From Xylanibacter ruminicola (lineage in GTDB: Bacteria > Bacteroidota > Bacteroidia > Bacteroidales > Bacteroidaceae): a DNA stretch of 64,000 bases. Location of the stretch: positions 248,001 to 312,000 of the forward strand of contig NZ_FNRF01000003.1 in assembly GCF_900107775.1 (NCBI RefSeq). The letters are read 5' to 3'. Positions within the stretch are counted from its first letter, which is position 1. The number at the start of each line of letters is the position of its first letter. Under the pieces are notes generated by a model. The model made no database searches. It was not told where the DNA came from and worked only from the letters and a program-made list of their open reading frames with translations. Made by a program: the position numbers and the translations under genes. Of this stretch, positions 61,254 through 64,000 are shown piece by piece.

Positions 61254-63524
61254 ATGGCAGAGAATACGCATACAGAAGAACAGATAAAGCAAATGATAAC
61301 AGATTTGCTTACTCACACGCCAGTGGATTATAGTCAGCTGGTGGCACTTACTAACGAACTTGCCAAGTTCGATAGTGAGAATGTGCGTTTTTCTGTTGAT
61401 GCAGGCATTATAAGTCGTTTAGGTGAAGAGCTAGTTGGTAAGAGAGACACTGCTGTGGCTGAACTCATCAAGAATGCGTACGATGCTGATGCAACTGAAG
61501 TTGATGTTATATTTCAGAACGCATGGACAGAAGGTGGAACCCTAATTATTGATGACAATGGATTAGGAATGACACGAACGCAATTAATTGATGGTTTTAT
61601 GCGTTTGTCGTCTGCGGACAAAATTCACAATCCCGTTTCACCTGTTTTCAATCGTACACGAGCTGGAAGAAAAGGTATTGGACGTTTTGCTGCCCAGAGG
61701 TTAGGAAGTTACTTGACTATTATAACTCAGACGAGGGCTTCGAATACCGCACTTAAAGTTGAAATAAGATGGGATGCATTTGAGTCGGATAAAGACCTGA
61801 ACTCTATTGAAAGCAAGATAGAAACTCTGCCCAAACAGAAAAGTCAAGGTACATGGTTGAAAATTGATGGGCTTAGGGAAGGTTGGTCAGATGGCTATGT
61901 TAAGAAAATATATCGCAATATTTCCACTTTGCTCCAGCCATATCCGCTTTCAAAATCGTTCCATAGTGACGATGACCCAGGCTTTAAGACTTATTTCTAC
62001 CGAGATGTTAAGGATGAAGCACATAAAATAGTAGATGAAGTTTCTGAGATAACACAATTCGCTTTAGCCGTTATTGATACATATGTAGATTCAGAAGGGC
62101 AGGCCCATTGGTCTCTGAAAAGTAATCAATTAGATTACTATAAAGAGTCATTGATAGGAAAAGATCCTGATGTTGAAACTTCAAAAATGGTTTATGTACG
62201 TGGTGTGCGCGCACGTATTTACTACTTTATATATGAGGCTTCCCTGTTGTCTGGACAAAAACGTAATGACATAAAAGCTATTGCCGAAGAACAAGGGGGA
62301 GTCCGGCTATATAGAAAGGGATTCCGAGTACTGCCATACGGAGAAAAAGGAGATGACTGGTTAGGATTGGACGAGTCAGCAAGAAGACGTTCTATTGTAG
62401 CCCCCCACCAGAATATCAGTTTCTTTGGATTAGTAGAGATAGACAATGATGGGGCTGAAGTATTCGAGGAGACGTCTAGTCGAGAAGGCCTTATCCAAGG
62501 TGAGGCTTACGATGAATTAGTAGACTATCTTTATCGTGTTATTACATCGGCTGTACTGAAAATTGCAGATCTACGTGGACGTAAAGGTAGTGCTGGTCAG
62601 AAGGATTGGAAAAAGAAGAATTCTACAATCCGTGTTGACACTGCTATAGAAGAGCTTAGAAATATTGTAGAAAAGAAGAATGGAGGAGAAAAAGGGAATG
62701 AAAGTGATCAAGAAGCCAATTCTTTCTATAATCAAGCTAGTGAACTGATTGAGACTATTATAAAGGCGAGGAGTGAAGAAAAAGAGGAAACACAGAAACT
62801 GATTGATGAGAACAATATGCTTCGTGTTCTTGCTGGAACGGGTCTTGTGATAGGAGAGTTTATACATGAGATAAAACGCTTTGAACCTTCTTTTTCTGCG
62901 GATATTAGTATTCTTCGAAACAGAATGGCAGGAAATGAGGCTCTTTTGGAAAAGATAAGTGAAATGGAGGAAAAACTCAATGCATTTCACTCCTATACCG
63001 CCTATTTTGACAGAACAATTTCGCGAAATGTTATTCGTGAGCTTGAGCCTATTAATATCAAAGAGCAGGTAAATACCTTCTATAAGAATATTCAAAACGA
63101 TATTCAGCGGGCACACATTGATATGTCAGAACCCGTTTTTGAAGGAAAAGGATTAATAACAATTCCGATGCACCCATCAGAATGGATGTCAATTCTGTTT
63201 AATCTTTACACTAATGCAAAAAAAGCGATGAAGGATAAAGATGACAGAAGATTATTAATAAGATGTTGGAAAGCTGATGGAAATGTTTATCTACAGTTTT
63301 CTGACACTGGAAAGGGTATACCGGAAGAAGACTGGGATAATATTTTCAATGCGTTCTTCACAACCTCTTCGCCTGTTGGTCGTGGTAGCGATAGTTATAC
63401 AGGAACAGGTTTGGGCCTTACTATTATAAGAGAAATTGTGACGAGTTATAGTGGGGAAATAAAGGTAGTAGCCCCATATTTAGATTATAAAACAACATTT
63501 CAAATTTCAATACCAGCAAACTGA
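61254..63524 (+). CDS. Protein with two GHKL ATPase domains (MORC/Hsp90-like plus histidine-kinase-like)
   Basis: A 756-residue cytoplasmic protein. The N-terminal GHKL fold (about 45-200) has AELIKNAYDADATEV, IDDNGLGM and GRKGIGRFAAQRLG, like MORC and Hsp90-type ATPases. A coiled middle (460-560) contains IGEFIHEIKRFEPSF, a possible phospho-acceptor helix. The C-terminal kinase fold has LFNLYTNAKKAMKD (N box), SDTGKGIPEE (G1) and GTGLGLTIIREI (G2). The adjoining receiver-like gene (one-base overlap) supports phosphotransfer signalling. Similar two-GHKL proteins occur in defence neighbourhoods; the signal is unknown. Confidence 0.82.
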   Translation: MAENTHTEEQIKQMITDLLTHTPVDYSQLVALTNELAKFDSENVRFSVDAGIISRLGEELVGKRDTAVAELIKNAYDADATEVDVIFQNAWTEGGTLIIDDNGLGMTRTQLIDGFMRLSSADKIHNPVSPVFNRTRAGRKGIGRFAAQRLGSYLTIITQTRASNTALKVEIRWDAFESDKDLNSIESKIETLPKQKSQGTWLKIDGLREGWSDGYVKKIYRNISTLLQPYPLSKSFHSDDDPGFKTYFYRDVKDEAHKIVDEVSEITQFALAVIDTYVDSEGQAHWSLKSNQLDYYKESLIGKDPDVETSKMVYVRGVRARIYYFIYEASLLSGQKRNDIKAIAEEQGGVRLYRKGFRVLPYGEKGDDWLGLDESARRRSIVAPHQNISFFGLVEIDNDGAEVFEETSSREGLIQGEAYDELVDYLYRVITSAVLKIADLRGRKGSAGQKDWKKKNSTIRVDTAIEELRNIVEKKNGGEKGNESDQEANSFYNQASELIETIIKARSEEKEETQKLIDENNMLRVLAGTGLVIGEFIHEIKRFEPSFSADISILRNRMAGNEALLEKISEMEEKLNAFHSYTAYFDRTISRNVIRELEPINIKEQVNTFYKNIQNDIQRAHIDMSEPVFEGKGLITIPMHPSEWMSILFNLYTNAKKAMKDKDDRRLLIRCWKADGNVYLQFSDTGKGIPEEDWDNIFNAFFTTSSPVGRGSDSYTGTGLGLTIIREIVTSYSGEIKVVAPYLDYKTTFQISIPAN

Positions 63525-64000
63525 TGAAGCGATATTATTACATAGATGACGAAGTGGATACCATAAAGTCGATAGCAGACGGTATCAATGAGTGTAAACT
63601 TGTACAAGTTGATGTTTTTCCTCTTGGCAAGCATAAGGAATTTGATAATTTGACTGAGCGTCTTAGGAGTGAATGGGACAATTTTGACGGTTTGATACTT
63701 GACCTGAAACTTGATGGAGGAGGTGTTGACAGTACGAAATTTACAGCCACCAGTCTTGCTCAATGGATTTCTTCGTATGTTATAGCCGAGCGTAAAGCTG
63801 CCAAGCCCCTTGTATTGCTTTCCAATGACCTTGAATGTGCTAATTTCAAAGCAGACATAACCAGCCACGATCTGTTTGACATGGTGTTAGAACGTAGTGG
63901 TGGGTTAAAATGGGATTGGTTTGCCAAGGTTTTGGCTATTATTGCTGAAGGCTATGACAAGCTAAACAATGATAAAGAGAAGAAACTGTCGAATTTACTC
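63524..64000 (+). CDS. Receiver-like response regulator, 3'-truncated by window edge
   Basis: A frame of 159 codons still open at the window end. It begins MKRYYYIDDEVDTIKSIADG, with an acidic pocket (DD) and a phospho-acceptor-type strand DGLILDLKLDGGG, then AKPLVLLSNDLE where receivers have their Ser/Thr strand. A long insert distinguishes it from CheY-like receivers. ATG overlaps the stop of the two-GHKL gene, so it is the likely phosphotransfer or regulatory partner. Any output domain lies outside the window. Confidence 0.75.
   Translation, partial: MKRYYYIDDEVDTIKSIADGINECKLVQVDVFPLGKHKEFDNLTERLRSEWDNFDGLILDLKLDGGGVDSTKFTATSLAQWISSYVIAERKAAKPLVLLSNDLECANFKADITSHDLFDMVLERSGGLKWDWFAKVLAIIAEGYDKLNNDKEKKLSNLL

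Overview
The window looks like an accessory region of a Bacteroidales chromosome, most likely Prevotella/Segatella-like. Promoters fit the Bacteroidetes pattern (TTTG, 19-20 bp, TAnnTTTG), Shine-Dalgarno sites are weak, and the gene content (fnlABC, repeated wbuC cupins, TagF-like transferases, ORF6N protein) is typical of surface-glycan loci of that order. The genus is inferred from style, not from a marker gene. I saw no rRNA, tRNA or CRISPR array.

Layout. (1) 3-10232, plus strand: surface-glycan operon with three GT4 glycosyltransferases, a phosphonate branch (three-domain PEP mutase fusion, phosphonopyruvate decarboxylase, iron-type alcohol dehydrogenase), a TagF-like transferase, a small initiating phosphoglycosyltransferase and an epimerase. 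(2) 10237-10933: scar of a broken nucleotidyltransferase gene and a duplicated small ORF. (3) 10998-18748: five-gene cassette (MBL hydrolase, 864-aa protein with an HEPN-like R-x4-H motif and a specificity-subunit-like C terminus, ABC/RecF-like ATPase, two unknowns), inferred to be a conflict system set inside the glycan locus. (4) 18777-24277: wecA-like gene, wbuC, fnlA-fnlB-fnlC (UDP-L-FucNAc), second wbuC, then a terminator. (5) 24461-34764: defence island with a four-TIR plus SLOG (Thoeris-like) cluster, a Septu-like ATPase-HNH pair and an RdrB-like deaminase, driven by two near-copies of one promoter/leader. (6) 34768-39631, minus strand: M42 peptidase, an unlisted 36-aa Cys-containing peptide, a radical SAM/SPASM enzyme with an RRE-like N terminus, and an SNF2 helicase; this reads as a ribosomal-peptide (RiPP) modification operon and is the best candidate for an undescribed system. 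(7) 39913-45287: KAP NTPase with a frameshifted membrane N terminus, SIR2 effector, HigBA-like toxin-antitoxin. (8) 45541-48445: 255-bp repeat with promoter, ORF6N protein, frameshifted second wecA, third wbuC. (9) 48414-59225, minus strand: ABC-exported glycan locus (Wzm/Wzt, kinase-like protein, three tandem GT92 copies, two GT2, TagF-like, TarI-like, SDR). (10) 59374-64000: second 255-bp repeat, wbuC tail, truncated AlbA_2 gene, REP-associated transposase, and a two-GHKL ATPase with a receiver-like partner cut by the window end.

Together the region has two outward-facing glycan factories, each with a predicted CDP-activated phosphate or phosphonate donor and a TagF-like transferase, interleaved with several nucleotide-signalling and nuclease-type defence modules. 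Duplicated promoter segments, REP-like palindromes and repeated wbuC tails mark likely recombination points. All functions are read from motifs and context; no database search was possible.
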